This document shows, in pieces, positions 7,675 to 16,418 of a stretch of DNA of 32,956 bases (its first letter is position 1; each line of letters begins with the position of its first letter). This DNA is from XYA12-FULL-58-9 sp001798605 (lineage in GTDB: Bacteria; Myxococcota; XYA12-FULL-58-9): assembly GCA_036736205.1 (NCBI GenBank), contig DAINMX010000052.1, forward strand, positions 1 to 32,956, given 5' to 3'. A model generated the notes under the pieces. It saw only the letters and a list, made by a program, of their open reading frames with translations. It had not been told where the DNA came from and searched no databases. Made by a program: the position numbers and the translations under genes.

Positions 7675-9468
7675 TTAATAACGCAACTCGTGGATCTTGC
7701 GAGGCTTGAGCGCTGCGGCACTCAGCTTTACGCGGGTGCCGTCGGGCCACGTGACTTCACCCTTGGCACCACAGATGTCCCGTGCGCCGAGTCCGAAGTA
7801 GAGTGTGCGGGTGTCTGAGGGATTCCAGTTGCCTTGATTGGTCTTCACCTCGCGGGTGAGGATCTCTTCGCCGTCGTCAAAGGTAAGGACCACTCGAGCA
7901 CCGGTAGCGTCCCGGGGGACGTGAACACCGTCGCCGCGGAGTTTGTAGGCGACCCACGGATTCTTCGAACCGATGAGATTCTCAAACAGGAAGTTGGGGC
8001 GACCGACGAGTCCCGGACATTCGTCGTTGCGCCCGCCGGCGAGGAGATCGAGATCACCGTCGAGGTCGATGTCGGCCCAAGCGTGACTTTGGGCATCTCC
8101 CATGCGACAGAGCACTGTGTCATCGGGATCGTTGATGCCGCTAATGAGGCCGACGCTTTCGAAAGCGTTGTAGAGCTGATGAAACAAGCCGAAGTAACCC
8201 TTGTTCTCATTCTTGCTGTAATGGCCTTCGTACTTCTTGCTGCGGGACAATGCGATATCGAGACGCCCGTCATTGTCGAAGTCGGCAAAGCTCGCGTCGC
8301 TGTCGCCTTCGTTGAAAATTAGGCCGCGTTCCAGAAACTGATTGATGAAGCCAAAGTTGCCGTTGGGCCCTTGATTGATCAAAAGCACGGTGGGGTCCGA
8401 CCACTTGGTTGAGAGGTTGTTGCTGTCGGGGTGTGAGATGGCCGAGACGACGACGTCGAGGAAGCCGTCGTTGTTGACGTCGGCGCAGTCGATGCCGAAG
8501 CCGTTGGAGCCGACGTAGGATCCGGAGGCAGGCTGCTCGTCGTCCTCACCGTAGCCCGTGGTTTCGAGGTAGTAGTTGCCGGTCTTCTGATAGGCGAAGC
8601 CACGCGCCTCGGCGACATTGGTGAAGTTTCCTTGGCCGTCGTTTTCCCAGAGGATGTTGTGGCCATTCTCGTAACTGACACCATAGGTGGAAACAAAGAT
8701 ATCCAGATCATTGTCGTTGTCGTAATCGCAGGCGACGGACCCATCGGTGATGGAGGCACTCAGACCCAAGAGACGGCCGTTGGCATTGGTGAAGGTGCCG
8801 TCACCATTGCCGAGGTAGAAGTCGTCGGGGACGGCGGCGAGGGTGTGTCCGTTGCCAATGAAGAGGTCCAAGACAGCATCGCCATCAAAATCGGCGAGAA
8901 TACCGGACGCCGCATAGGCTCCTGAGCCGGGAGACGAGCCAGCCTTTTGTACAAACACACCCTTTCCGTCGTTGAGCCATACGGAGTTGCGATGGCCGAC
9001 TGTCTGGAGAGGAAAGCCAGCAAAAATATCGGTGTCGCCATCGTTGTCGATGTCGCCATAGGCAAAGAAGGCGGCGTCGACGTCGCGCAAACCCGAGAGA
9101 TCGGTAACGTTGGTGAAAGTCTTGTCGCCGTTGTTGCGAAACACCAAATGCTCGAGAGGTTTTTGCCCATTCCAATCGGGAGCGATATTGGGCCAAAGGT
9201 TGTGGGCGATGATGTCGTCATAGCCGTCCCCGTTGATATCGACGAAGCCGACGGCACTGTGGTCGTTGATGGTGATGGTGATGGCGGGAGCGGGATCGAA
9301 GTTCTCGCCGCGAATGCCGCTCGAGTCGGAGATGTCGGCAAAGAAGTTTTCGCCGATGGGAGTTACGTCACCGTTGCAGGTTATCGGCGCGGGTTCCTCG
9401 TTGTTGCATCCTACCAACACGGACAACGACAACGAGATCGCGATGATTGTGGGTAACTTCGTCCACAT
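7675..9468 (-). CDS. FG-GAP repeat / ASPIC-UnbV lipoprotein (CRTAC1-like)
   Basis: A 597-residue exported protein. The ATG at 9468 was chosen because AGGAGAC sits 7 nt upstream and it opens directly into a lipoprotein signal peptide ending LSVLVGC, with Cys as the lipidated residue; a frame extension to 9501 lacks this. Seven Asp-rich repeats follow (DINGDGYDD, DIDNDGDTD, DFDGDAVLD, DYDNDNDLD, DVNNDGFLD, DFDNDGRLD, DIDLDGDLD), the calcium loops of an FG-GAP/VCBS beta-propeller, with seven consistent with a complete seven-bladed ring. The last 75 residues are an ASPIC/UnbV domain (FDDGEE, LYFGLGARD, WPDGTRVKL). Similar proteins are surface or secreted calcium-binding adhesion-type proteins; the ligand is unknown. 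It converges on the MaoC-like gene. Confidence 0.9.
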   Translation of the reverse strand: MWTKLPTIIAISLSLSVLVGCNNEEPAPITCNGDVTPIGENFFADISDSSGIRGENFDPAPAITITINDHSAVGFVDINGDGYDDIIAHNLWPNIAPDWNGQKPLEHLVFRNNGDKTFTNVTDLSGLRDVDAAFFAYGDIDNDGDTDIFAGFPLQTVGHRNSVWLNDGKGVFVQKAGSSPGSGAYAASGILADFDGDAVLDLFIGNGHTLAAVPDDFYLGNGDGTFTNANGRLLGLSASITDGSVACDYDNDNDLDIFVSTYGVSYENGHNILWENDGQGNFTNVAEARGFAYQKTGNYYLETTGYGEDDEQPASGSYVGSNGFGIDCADVNNDGFLDVVVSAISHPDSNNLSTKWSDPTVLLINQGPNGNFGFINQFLERGLIFNEGDSDASFADFDNDGRLDIALSRSKKYEGHYSKNENKGYFGLFHQLYNAFESVGLISGINDPDDTVLCRMGDAQSHAWADIDLDGDLDLLAGGRNDECPGLVGRPNFLFENLIGSKNPWVAYKLRGDGVHVPRDATGARVVLTFDDGEEILTREVKTNQGNWNPSDTRTLYFGLGARDICGAKGEVTWPDGTRVKLSAAALKPRKIHELRY

Positions 9469-9760
9469 GGTTTGTCTCCTCGCTCCTGGCGCACTCCCCA
9501 ACTCGGGTCGATTGCGGCCCTTGGCCGTTCGCAGCCCCTATACAGCGCTCGTACACAGACAGGAAGAGAAGGACAGCAGAATTTGGGACGGACAATTGGG
9601 AGTAATTGGGAGGTAGGGGCTTGTACAGGCTCGCCCGCCGTGATCTGGTGGCATGAATGCTGGCAACACCTGCGGTGACAACTCCGCTGGGCCCATCACC
9701 GTTGTGGTTCAAAGGCGGATCGGTTATTGCCGGGGCAACAGATTTTCGGTGGAGGCTATC

Positions 9761-10852
9761 TTGGACTTCTCGTTGAGCTCGGACCAGGTCATGTTGCAGG
9801 AGACGGTTGCGCGGTTCGTTGCTGACCGCGTGATCCCACGTGCCAGAAAGTGGGAGGAGGAGAGCAGGATCCCCGACGAGGTGTTTGCCGAGCTCGTGGA
9901 AATGGGTCTGTTGGGGGTCACCGTTTCCGAGGAATGGGACGGCGCGGGCCTGGGCTTACCCGAGTTGTGCATCGTGGTGGAGGAGCTCGCCCGCGGCGAC
10001 GCAGCTCTCGCCCTCGGCGTGGTGGCACACGTGGCTCGATGTGCGGGGGCAATAGAGACACATGGTACGGCTGCGCAGAAGAAAGATCTGCTGCGCGCTT
10101 TGGCTCAGGGCGAGATCCTGGGGACCGCCGCTGTAGGGGGTGCGCCAGAGTTGAGTGCAACCCACAACGGCGGAGGTTGGATTGTTTCGGGCACGAAGGC
10201 CCAGGTGCCCTTGGGGCAGCTTGCTGAGGTTGCGGTGATCTCTGCCATGACTGACACCGGTCCCACAGCGTTTGTTGTGAAGAAAGGGATGTTCTCCGTA
10301 ACGGCATCGGATGCGCCGCTCGGGATGTGCGCTCTGGGTTTCGCCGATTGGCACTTCGACAAGCAGTGGCTCGCCGATGAGCAACGTCTCGTGGCCGTCG
10401 GTGCGTGGGCGGAAGAGCCTATGGTGGAGGTAGCTCTCGCATCCCTCGGAGTGGGCATTGCCCATCATGCCGTCGAAGTGGCGTCGGCCTACGCCGAAGA
10501 GCGCAAACAATTTGGTAGACCGATCGCGGAATTCCAGGGAATACAGTGGAAACTCGCGGACGCAGCGACGAAGGCCGGTGCCGCAGCTATGCTGGTCGCG
10601 CGTGCAGCTTCTCTGGCTGCGAGCGGCGCGCCATTTTCAACGGAGGCGGCGATGGCCAAAAACCTAGCGGGTGATGCAGCCAAGTTTGCGGCAGACCAGG
10701 CAGTGCAGATCCATGGTGGATTTGGCTACACCCGCGATTTCCTCCCCGAGTTGCTCTATCGCGACGCTCAGGTTATCGCGACGGTGGGCATGCCCCGCAA
10801 CGAACAGCGGACGCTCGTTGCCCAAACCACACTGCGGGGGGTTATGGGCTAG
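9761..10852 (+). CDS. Acyl-CoA dehydrogenase family protein, probable missing catalytic Glu
   Basis: A 363-residue protein from a TTG start at 9761, which has GGTGGAGG 5 nt upstream and begins exactly where family homology starts (LDFSLSSDQVMLQETVARF). An in-frame ATG at 9653 adds 36 unlikely residues. Helical N-domain, middle beta-domain and C-terminal helices are present, and the FAD-contact motifs ERKQFGRPIAEFQG and QIHGGFGYTRD are intact. Two active-site features are not: the TEPxAGSD-type loop reads GAPELSATHNGGG, and the C-terminal stretch that normally carries the catalytic Glu (YEGTxEI-type) reads RDAQVIATVGMPRNEQ, so no Glu falls in place. It may use a different base, act on an unusual substrate, or be non-catalytic. 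The gene abuts meaB with no gap. Confidence 0.85.
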   Translation: MDFSLSSDQVMLQETVARFVADRVIPRARKWEEESRIPDEVFAELVEMGLLGVTVSEEWDGAGLGLPELCIVVEELARGDAALALGVVAHVARCAGAIETHGTAAQKKDLLRALAQGEILGTAAVGGAPELSATHNGGGWIVSGTKAQVPLGQLAEVAVISAMTDTGPTAFVVKKGMFSVTASDAPLGMCALGFADWHFDKQWLADEQRLVAVGAWAEEPMVEVALASLGVGIAHHAVEVASAYAEERKQFGRPIAEFQGIQWKLADAATKAGAAAMLVARAASLAASGAPFSTEAAMAKNLAGDAAKFAADQAVQIHGGFGYTRDFLPELLYRDAQVIATVGMPRNEQRTLVAQTTLRGVMG

Positions 10853-11806
10853 ATGTTGCAACCGTTGGACTTGGATGGCTTGGCTGCTCGCGTCGTCGCG
10901 GGTGAGAGGCGCGCGATTGCGCGAGCGTTGCGATGGGTCGACGACCACCCAAGGGTCGGGCGTGAGTTCGCCTCGCGATTGCATGGTCATCGTCGAGCCG
11001 CGCACGTCATTGGTATCACAGGCAACCCCGGCGCAGGAAAATCGACTGTCGTCGATGGGCTCATCACCGCGTTGCGCAAGCAAGGGCGCAGGGTCGCGGT
11101 TCTGGCCGTCGATCCGTCGAGTCCATTCTCCGGCGGTGCCATTTTGGGCGATCGCATTCGCATGAACCGCCATGCCACTGATGATGGTGTCTTCATTCGC
11201 TCTTTGGCAACGCGAGGTGCCCTGGGCGGTCTGTCGCGCGCGGCATTTGACTCCACCAGGGTGCTCGACGCCGCGGGTTTTGAGGCGATCCTTTTGGAGA
11301 CTGTCGGCGTTGGGCAGGACGAGGTCGATGTGGCGCGTCTCGCACACACAACGGTCGTGGTCATGGTCCCCGGACTTGGCGACGATGTCCAGGCGATCAA
11401 GGCGGGTCTGTTGGAGATCGCCGACATCTTTCTCATCAACAAGGCAGACCGAGATGGGGTGTACGAGCTGGAGAACAGCCTGCAACAGGTTTTCACTATG
11501 GTTCCACCGCGATCAGAGTGGGAGACCCCGGTGTTGCGCTCGGTGGCCTCGCGCGGGGAGGGCATCACGGAGTTGCTCGAGGCAATCGAGCGTCATCGGG
11601 AATTTCTCGAGGGTCCGGCGGGTGCTCTGCGAATGTCCATGCAGGTGAGTGAGGTTTTCGAGCGCATGTTGGACTCGGCATTGGTTGATGAGGGCAAAAC
11701 GAAGCTGGGTCTGGCGTTGGACGCGGCGCGACAGCGGGTTGCCAACGGCAGTGATCCGTACGCTGAGGTTGCAAGTCTCGTGGAGGCGATTCGGGAGACG
11801 CGGTAA
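10853..11806 (+). CDS. meaB: MeaB/ArgK-type G3E GTPase, methylmalonyl-CoA mutase chaperone
   Basis: A 317-residue protein of standard family length. Seen in order: the Walker A segment GITGNPGAGKST, the family motif VLAVDPSSPFSGGAILGD, RIRMNRHA, the Walker B/switch motif LLETVGVGQDEVDV, the guanine-specificity motif INKADR, and a C-terminal helical dimerisation arm. MeaB uses GTP to gate cobalamin loading and to protect adenosylcobalamin-dependent methylmalonyl-CoA mutase or related mutases from inactivation. No mutase gene lies in this window, so its client is elsewhere. It starts on the base after the stop of the acyl-CoA dehydrogenase gene and ends overlapping the next start (TAATG), so it sits inside a coupled operon. 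An acyl-CoA dehydrogenase partner fits propionate or branched-chain catabolism. Confidence 0.95.
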   Translation: MLQPLDLDGLAARVVAGERRAIARALRWVDDHPRVGREFASRLHGHRRAAHVIGITGNPGAGKSTVVDGLITALRKQGRRVAVLAVDPSSPFSGGAILGDRIRMNRHATDDGVFIRSLATRGALGGLSRAAFDSTRVLDAAGFEAILLETVGVGQDEVDVARLAHTTVVVMVPGLGDDVQAIKAGLLEIADIFLINKADRDGVYELENSLQQVFTMVPPRSEWETPVLRSVASRGEGITELLEAIERHREFLEGPAGALRMSMQVSEVFERMLDSALVDEGKTKLGLALDAARQRVANGSDPYAEVASLVEAIRETR

Positions 11807-13113
11807 TGGTTACGACACTGCTCATCGGCATCTTTCTCGCCGTCCATTCTGGCAGGTGTGTAGCCGAGACGGGCGGGCTCCTCGTGCAGATGGATGGGAT
11901 CGGGGTTGAGGTCGGGTCGAGACAGGTCCAGCTGCTTGCCGGAGTGCCCGTCGTTGACGCAACAGGTGCCGCCTTGCAGATCATCGCAGGCAACACCGAT
12001 AGCGGTCAGTTTGAGTTGTTGGTGTCTGACAAGTGGCAGCTTCGGCGTGGAGACGAGTCCAAGACTCTCGAGATTCCTGGGATTGTCGGCAAGTCGGGAC
12101 AGGTGAAGATCCTCGGGGGACATGGGCAATACATCTGGCTCGCTTGCCACGGAGCGTTGGTGCGTATTGATGTCGACACGGGTAACATTGAGTCTGCCCG
12201 ACTGAGGCGCTGCGGGCTGGCCAAGGCCTTGCATATTGGTGCGGAGGCGCGGATCGTGTTGGGTGATGAGGTGCTGCAATGCGCTGCACCGAAACAGTGC
12301 GAGTCGGTGGGTCACCTGCCAATCACACCGGAGCACATTGTCAGCGGGCCCAGTGGCATTCTGTTTGGCGGCAGTGCAGGATTGTTTCGCTCACCCTCGA
12401 GTCATCCGACCGTCGCCGTGCAAGTGGCAAAGGGTGAGGTTCGCGCTTTGTGTGGAGACCCCAAGGGCACGGCATGGGCTCTGGTCGAGAGTGGGAACGA
12501 GGAGTTCTTCGTTGCGGCCTCGACGGAGGTGCCGGCTGCCCGCATGTTTATCGCCGATGAGCTGGTTGGCGCAGGCATGAACGTAGGGACCGAGACGGGG
12601 GTCGCCCTCGAGGTGCTGAGACGAACTGCCGAGGCGCGATGGTCTTCTCTCACGCACATGGCATTAGCTGCCGTGACAGATTCTCGAGTCGATGTTCGCG
12701 AGCGAGTGGCTCAGATATTGCCGGAGCTGCAAGGGTCGCAGGTCGCCGCCGCCATATGGCTTCTCGGCCATGACGTCAGCGCCAGAGTGCGAGTCGAAGC
12801 TCTGCATGCGTCGCGTGCTAGATGTCTGGTGCGGGGCGCTGTCGGCTGCACCAGCGCATTGTCGGCTTTTGTCAACGATGGGGATCCCGAGGTGGGCTGG
12901 ACCGCCCGCGATTGGCTGCTCGAGCACGATCCCGAGGTCGCCTTGGCAGACGCACCTGTTTCGTACAAACTCGATGCCATCACCATCTTGGTGAGTCGTT
13001 TGCAACGCCATGGTGAACGATTGGCGGAGCGGGGATTGGAAATCTTGGCGGCCGATTCAGACGTCGAGGTGCGTGCGGCTGCGAGTCTTGCCCTGGCGGG
13101 GATAGACCAGTGA
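11806..13113 (+). CDS. Exported protein with C-terminal HEAT-like repeats
   Basis: A 435-residue protein not assigned to a named family. The N-terminus (MVTTLLIGIFLAVHSGRCVA) looks like a signal peptide, so a periplasmic or surface location is likely. Residues about 24-260 are beta-rich with short repeated strands and a DxDTG turn, possibly a propeller-like fold. Residues about 275-435 are alanine/leucine-rich helices with HEAT-repeat character: VDVRERVAQILPEL, ARVRVEALHASRA, DPEVGWTARDWLLEH and DVEVRAAASLALAG. The ATG overlaps the meaB stop (TAATG), so translation is coupled, although an exported repeat protein has no obvious role with a cytoplasmic mutase chaperone. A zinc-ribbon gene follows after 33 bp. 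Confidence 0.75.
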   Translation: MVTTLLIGIFLAVHSGRCVAETGGLLVQMDGIGVEVGSRQVQLLAGVPVVDATGAALQIIAGNTDSGQFELLVSDKWQLRRGDESKTLEIPGIVGKSGQVKILGGHGQYIWLACHGALVRIDVDTGNIESARLRRCGLAKALHIGAEARIVLGDEVLQCAAPKQCESVGHLPITPEHIVSGPSGILFGGSAGLFRSPSSHPTVAVQVAKGEVRALCGDPKGTAWALVESGNEEFFVAASTEVPAARMFIADELVGAGMNVGTETGVALEVLRRTAEARWSSLTHMALAAVTDSRVDVRERVAQILPELQGSQVAAAIWLLGHDVSARVRVEALHASRARCLVRGAVGCTSALSAFVNDGDPEVGWTARDWLLEHDPEVALADAPVSYKLDAITILVSRLQRHGERLAERGLEILAADSDVEVRAAASLALAGIDQ

Positions 13114-13146
13114 CTGACGTTTTTGTGGCGACACTCTGGAGAGGCC

Positions 13147-13371
13147 ATGGTTGAAAAGAATCTCAAACACCTCGAGATTTGTCCCAAGTGTGCGAGCTAC
13201 ATGCGTTCGCAGGCGCACATTGAACAGGGCGCGACCAGTCGTGATTGGAAGGACGAGACGTTCCATCGTTCATTTGGTGGTGTTGAGGTGCGGAAGTTCG
13301 TGTGCGAGAAATGCCATCACGTGGAGATCTATCAGATTGATGATCTCGTTGGCATTGGCGAGGACGACTAG
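13147..13371 (+). CDS. Small zinc-ribbon protein
   Basis: 74 residues from the ATG at 13147, which has GGAGAGG closely upstream; a frame extension to 13123 has no such support. Two CxxC knuckles, CPKC at residues 15-18 and CEKC near residue 54, are separated by about 36 residues, the layout of a zinc ribbon. No further domain or signal peptide is visible. It is the last gene of the run beginning with the acyl-CoA dehydrogenase and ends 33 bp from a convergent gene. Its role is unknown; nucleic-acid or protein binding is typical for such ribbons. Confidence 0.75.
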   Translation: MVEKNLKHLEICPKCASYMRSQAHIEQGATSRDWKDETFHRSFGGVEVRKFVCEKCHHVEIYQIDDLVGIGEDD

Positions 13372-13404
13372 CAACTCTTCGGTGAGGCCGCAAAGCCCGT
13401 CACG

Positions 13405-14484
13405 CTACCAGGACCAGGTTAGGGACGCGGACGCTCCATTGGGCCCGACATTCACCGAAGTCTTCGGTTGATTGCCACCATCGAGCCATATCAAGTCGAG
13501 CATGATGAGTCCGGCACCAAGTGCCGCAAGTCCTCCGCCGACGCCGTAAAAAATGTAGGACATGTCGGTGGCATCCCACGATTCCTGGTAGAGCCCATAG
13601 ACGTCCGTCTGTGCATCACCGCCCGGTCCGCGTTTGGCGGAGTCGGCTTCATTGCCCTTGGACTGTGCCTCAAGGCTGAAGTAACACCCGGTGCCCAAGG
13701 CGGCCACGCCGAGCCCGGCCACGCCAATTCCAATGTAGGTGAAAAACGGCGATCGGGATGGTGTTTCCTCGACTGGAGCAGGGGCAAAGTCGCCGGACAA
13801 CGCAGAAATTGCAGTGGTCTCGGCCTCGGTTGTGACGGTCGTCTCGCCAGGTTCGAGCGCGAATTCGAGTGGTAGCTCGTCATCCGATGAGTTGGCCGCA
13901 AGTTTTGTTTGTTTTGCAACAACTGGCTGCGGTTCTGGATCCTCCAACACCATATCGAGGGGGATCTCCTCGGTCTCGCTCTCACTGGCCGAGCTCGATT
14001 CCATAAACAGTCTGGGCCTGAGCTTTTGCATCTGTCGGGTCAGATCAGCGACCGAAGTGATCTCGACGGTGACTTTGTCGGCCAATTGCTGGGATGCGAC
14101 GTCAACCATCAAGAATTGCGCTTGGATGCCACCAGGGGAGGACGCAACCGTAGCATAGAGTACGAAGCTCGCACGGGCTTTGCCGCCGAGCTTGGCGATG
14201 CAACCGATATCGGAACCACATGTGACGATAGCAGCGTCGGGTTTTTTTTGCAGTACCTTGCGCAGCTGCTTTCCCGAAATAATCTTGGTTGAATTCTGCG
14301 GCTTGGTGAGGTCAGCGGCGAGGGCACCCAACAATTTGTGACTGGGAGTGCCGTTGGCCACCAGAAAAACCGCGACGGTATGGTTGACGCTCCTCTTCTT
14401 GGCACGCGCTTCAGTTGCGAAGGACAGCGCCACGAAGGATGCGAGAGCGATGAGATAGCTGCGGCAGCTCTGGGTGCAGAACAT
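13405..14484 (-). CDS. TolB/FlgO-like domain protein with two C-terminal membrane helices
   Basis: A 359-residue protein with an N-terminal signal sequence ending near ATEARA. Residues about 35-150 match the pattern of TolB N-terminal/FlgO-like domains common in myxobacterial genomes: a strand, HKLLGALAADL, ISGKQLRKVL, then CGSDIGCIAKLGGKARA and a terminal VDVASQQLADKV strand. An acidic low-complexity linker follows (about 165-235). Two hydrophobic helices close the protein, FFTYIGIGVAGLGVAALGTG and a second at IFYGVGGGLAALGAGLIM, with a short beta tail. It is probably envelope-anchored with the TolB-like domain outside the cytoplasm. The function is unknown. The start has no clear Shine-Dalgarno. 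It is divergent from the ABC exporter gene. Confidence 0.75.
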   Translation of the reverse strand: MFCTQSCRSYLIALASFVALSFATEARAKKRSVNHTVAVFLVANGTPSHKLLGALAADLTKPQNSTKIISGKQLRKVLQKKPDAAIVTCGSDIGCIAKLGGKARASFVLYATVASSPGGIQAQFLMVDVASQQLADKVTVEITSVADLTRQMQKLRPRLFMESSSASESETEEIPLDMVLEDPEPQPVVAKQTKLAANSSDDELPLEFALEPGETTVTTEAETTAISALSGDFAPAPVEETPSRSPFFTYIGIGVAGLGVAALGTGCYFSLEAQSKGNEADSAKRGPGGDAQTDVYGLYQESWDATDMSYIFYGVGGGLAALGAGLIMLDLIWLDGGNQPKTSVNVGPNGASASLTWSW

Positions 14485-14613
14485 GGGGTGATTCTAGCGC
14501 CGCCATCCAATGGTGGCAAATGCCCAACCGCTGGATATTTTGTCGAACCCCAAGGCTCTGTGGACCTTGAGGTCATGGCGTTGGCGAACTAGCTTACATT
14601 GGCAGTGACGAAC

Positions 14614-16413
14614 ATGACGCCGGACTCGAACCTCACACCGAAGGTGACCCGCGCAGAGGTGAAAACGCTCTTGCGGCATCTTGCCGGATTGGCGCGGCCC
14701 CATTGGCGACCACTCGCGGTGGGTATGCTCTTCTTGTTGATTGGCAGCGTCATGGGACTCGCCTATCCGCAGGCAATTCGGGTGATCATTGATCAGGCCT
14801 TGGGTGGGGGTGGAGCTGCTGCTGTGGATGAGGCTGCGGTGGCCATGGTTGCAATCTTTTTGGTTCAGGGTGTTGCCACCGCCCTACGGCACTATCTCTT
14901 TACTGTTGTCGGTGAGCGAATTGTCTCGCATCTGCGAGAAGGGCTCTACCGCGCCATCCTGCGGCAGGAAGTGGCGTTCTTTGACAAAACGCGTACCGGG
15001 GAGCTCACCAATCGTCTGGCATCAGATACCACCACGCTGCAGAACACTGTCAGTGTGAATATTTCGATGGTGTTGCGGCATGGGGCGACGGCGGTTGGCG
15101 GGACTGCATTGCTTTTCTACACCTCGCCCGTTCTCACCGTGATCATGCTCTCCGTTGTGCCGGCAGTGGTGATTTCTTCCCTCGTGATCGGACGGCGTTT
15201 GCGTAAATTTTCCCGCGCGTTTCAGGACGCCCTGGCGCGAGCTGGTGAGGTGGCGGAAGAAACGATTTCGGGTATTCGCACGGTGCGTGCTTTTGCTCGT
15301 GAGGACGCCGAGTCCAAGCGTTATGTCGCGGCGATCGAGGACTCGTTCCAAACAGCCAAGCGTCGGGTGCTCCACGTCGCCGTCTTTTCAGGAGCGGTGT
15401 CGTTTGCCGGATACGGGGCAATCGCAGTGGTTTTGTGGTATGGCGGCCGACTGGTCCTCGACGGCGCCATGAGTGTCGGCGATCTCACCTCCTTCATCCT
15501 CTATACCCTGCTTTTGACGATGTCCCTTGGAGCGCTCGGAAGTCTTTGGGCCGATTTCATGCGTGCGGCCGGAGCTGGGGAGCGCGTCTTTCAGTTGTTA
15601 GACCGAGTCCCTGAGATGGAGGCCACCGGTGGCCTGCGTCTATCGGAGATTCGTGGCGACATCCATTTGTGCGGCGTCACCTTTGCCTACCCATCGCGCC
15701 CGGATGTCACCGTCTTGGAGAACATCGACTTGCGCGTCCAACATGGCGAGGTCGTTGCGTTGGTGGGGCCGTCCGGTGGAGGCAAGTCGACCATCGCGAC
15801 ACTCATTCCGCGTTTCTACGACCCAAACCTTGGTCGAGTCACCATCGATGGTCATGATGTGCGCGACCTGGACGCAACCTGGTTGAGGGAACAAATCGGC
15901 ACAGTCGCCCAGGAACCGATTCTCCTGTCGACAAGTGTGGCCGATAACATTCGTTATGGTCGGCCTGGGGCAACAGATGCAGAGGTCGAGGCGGCAGCGA
16001 CGGCCGCCAATGCGCGCGACTTCATCCGCGATTTTCCCGACGCATATGAGACGTTGGTTGGGGAACGCGGAATACAACTCTCAGGTGGCCAGAAGCAGCG
16101 AATTGCGATTGCTCGCGCGGTAATCAAGGATCCGCAGATTCTCATCCTCGACGAAGCCACCTCAGCGTTGGACGCCGAGAGCGAGTTCTTGGTGCGCGAA
16201 GCACTGGAGCGTTTGATGCATGGACGCACAACGCTGATCATCGCGCATCGGCTCTCCACTGTGATGGGGGCTGATCGTGTGGTGGTCCTCGACCGCGGTC
16301 GGGTTGTGCAGGCCGGCCCCCACCTGACGTTGATGCAAGAGCCGTTGGGATTGTATCGGCACCTGATCGACCGACAGTTTGTCACCGCCCAAGTCCTTGG
16401 GGACATGGAGTAA
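14614..16413 (+). CDS. ABC exporter, fused permease-ATPase (ABCB/MsbA type)
   Basis: About 599 residues. The N-terminal half has the six-helix exporter fold (LAVGMLFLLIGSVMGLAYPQ, then FDKTRTGELTNRLASDT and the coupling segment TISGIRTVRAFARED). The nucleotide-binding half is complete: Walker A GPSGGGKST, Q-loop GTVAQEPILL, signature LSGGQKQR, Walker B ILILDEATSALD and H-loop AHRLS. Half-size exporters of this type dimerise and export lipids, peptides or drugs; the substrate is not predictable. Starts are ambiguous: TTG 14599, GTG 14605 and ATG 14614 are all in frame with no strong Shine-Dalgarno. A candidate promoter (TTGAGG 14567-14572, 17 nt, TAGCTT 14590-14595) would give a very short leader and favours ATG 14614. 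The esterase gene follows after 5 bp. Confidence 0.93.
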   Translation: MTPDSNLTPKVTRAEVKTLLRHLAGLARPHWRPLAVGMLFLLIGSVMGLAYPQAIRVIIDQALGGGGAAAVDEAAVAMVAIFLVQGVATALRHYLFTVVGERIVSHLREGLYRAILRQEVAFFDKTRTGELTNRLASDTTTLQNTVSVNISMVLRHGATAVGGTALLFYTSPVLTVIMLSVVPAVVISSLVIGRRLRKFSRAFQDALARAGEVAEETISGIRTVRAFAREDAESKRYVAAIEDSFQTAKRRVLHVAVFSGAVSFAGYGAIAVVLWYGGRLVLDGAMSVGDLTSFILYTLLLTMSLGALGSLWADFMRAAGAGERVFQLLDRVPEMEATGGLRLSEIRGDIHLCGVTFAYPSRPDVTVLENIDLRVQHGEVVALVGPSGGGKSTIATLIPRFYDPNLGRVTIDGHDVRDLDATWLREQIGTVAQEPILLSTSVADNIRYGRPGATDAEVEAAATAANARDFIRDFPDAYETLVGERGIQLSGGQKQRIAIARAVIKDPQILILDEATSALDAESEFLVREALERLMHGRTTLIIAHRLSTVMGADRVVVLDRGRVVQAGPHLTLMQEPLGLYRHLIDRQFVTAQVLGDME

Positions 16414-16418
16414 CAGCA

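Noticed and set aside
9653..9760. 36-residue N-terminal extension of the acyl-CoA dehydrogenase
   Set aside because: No family similarity, and a strong GGTGGAGG site points to the TTG at 9761.
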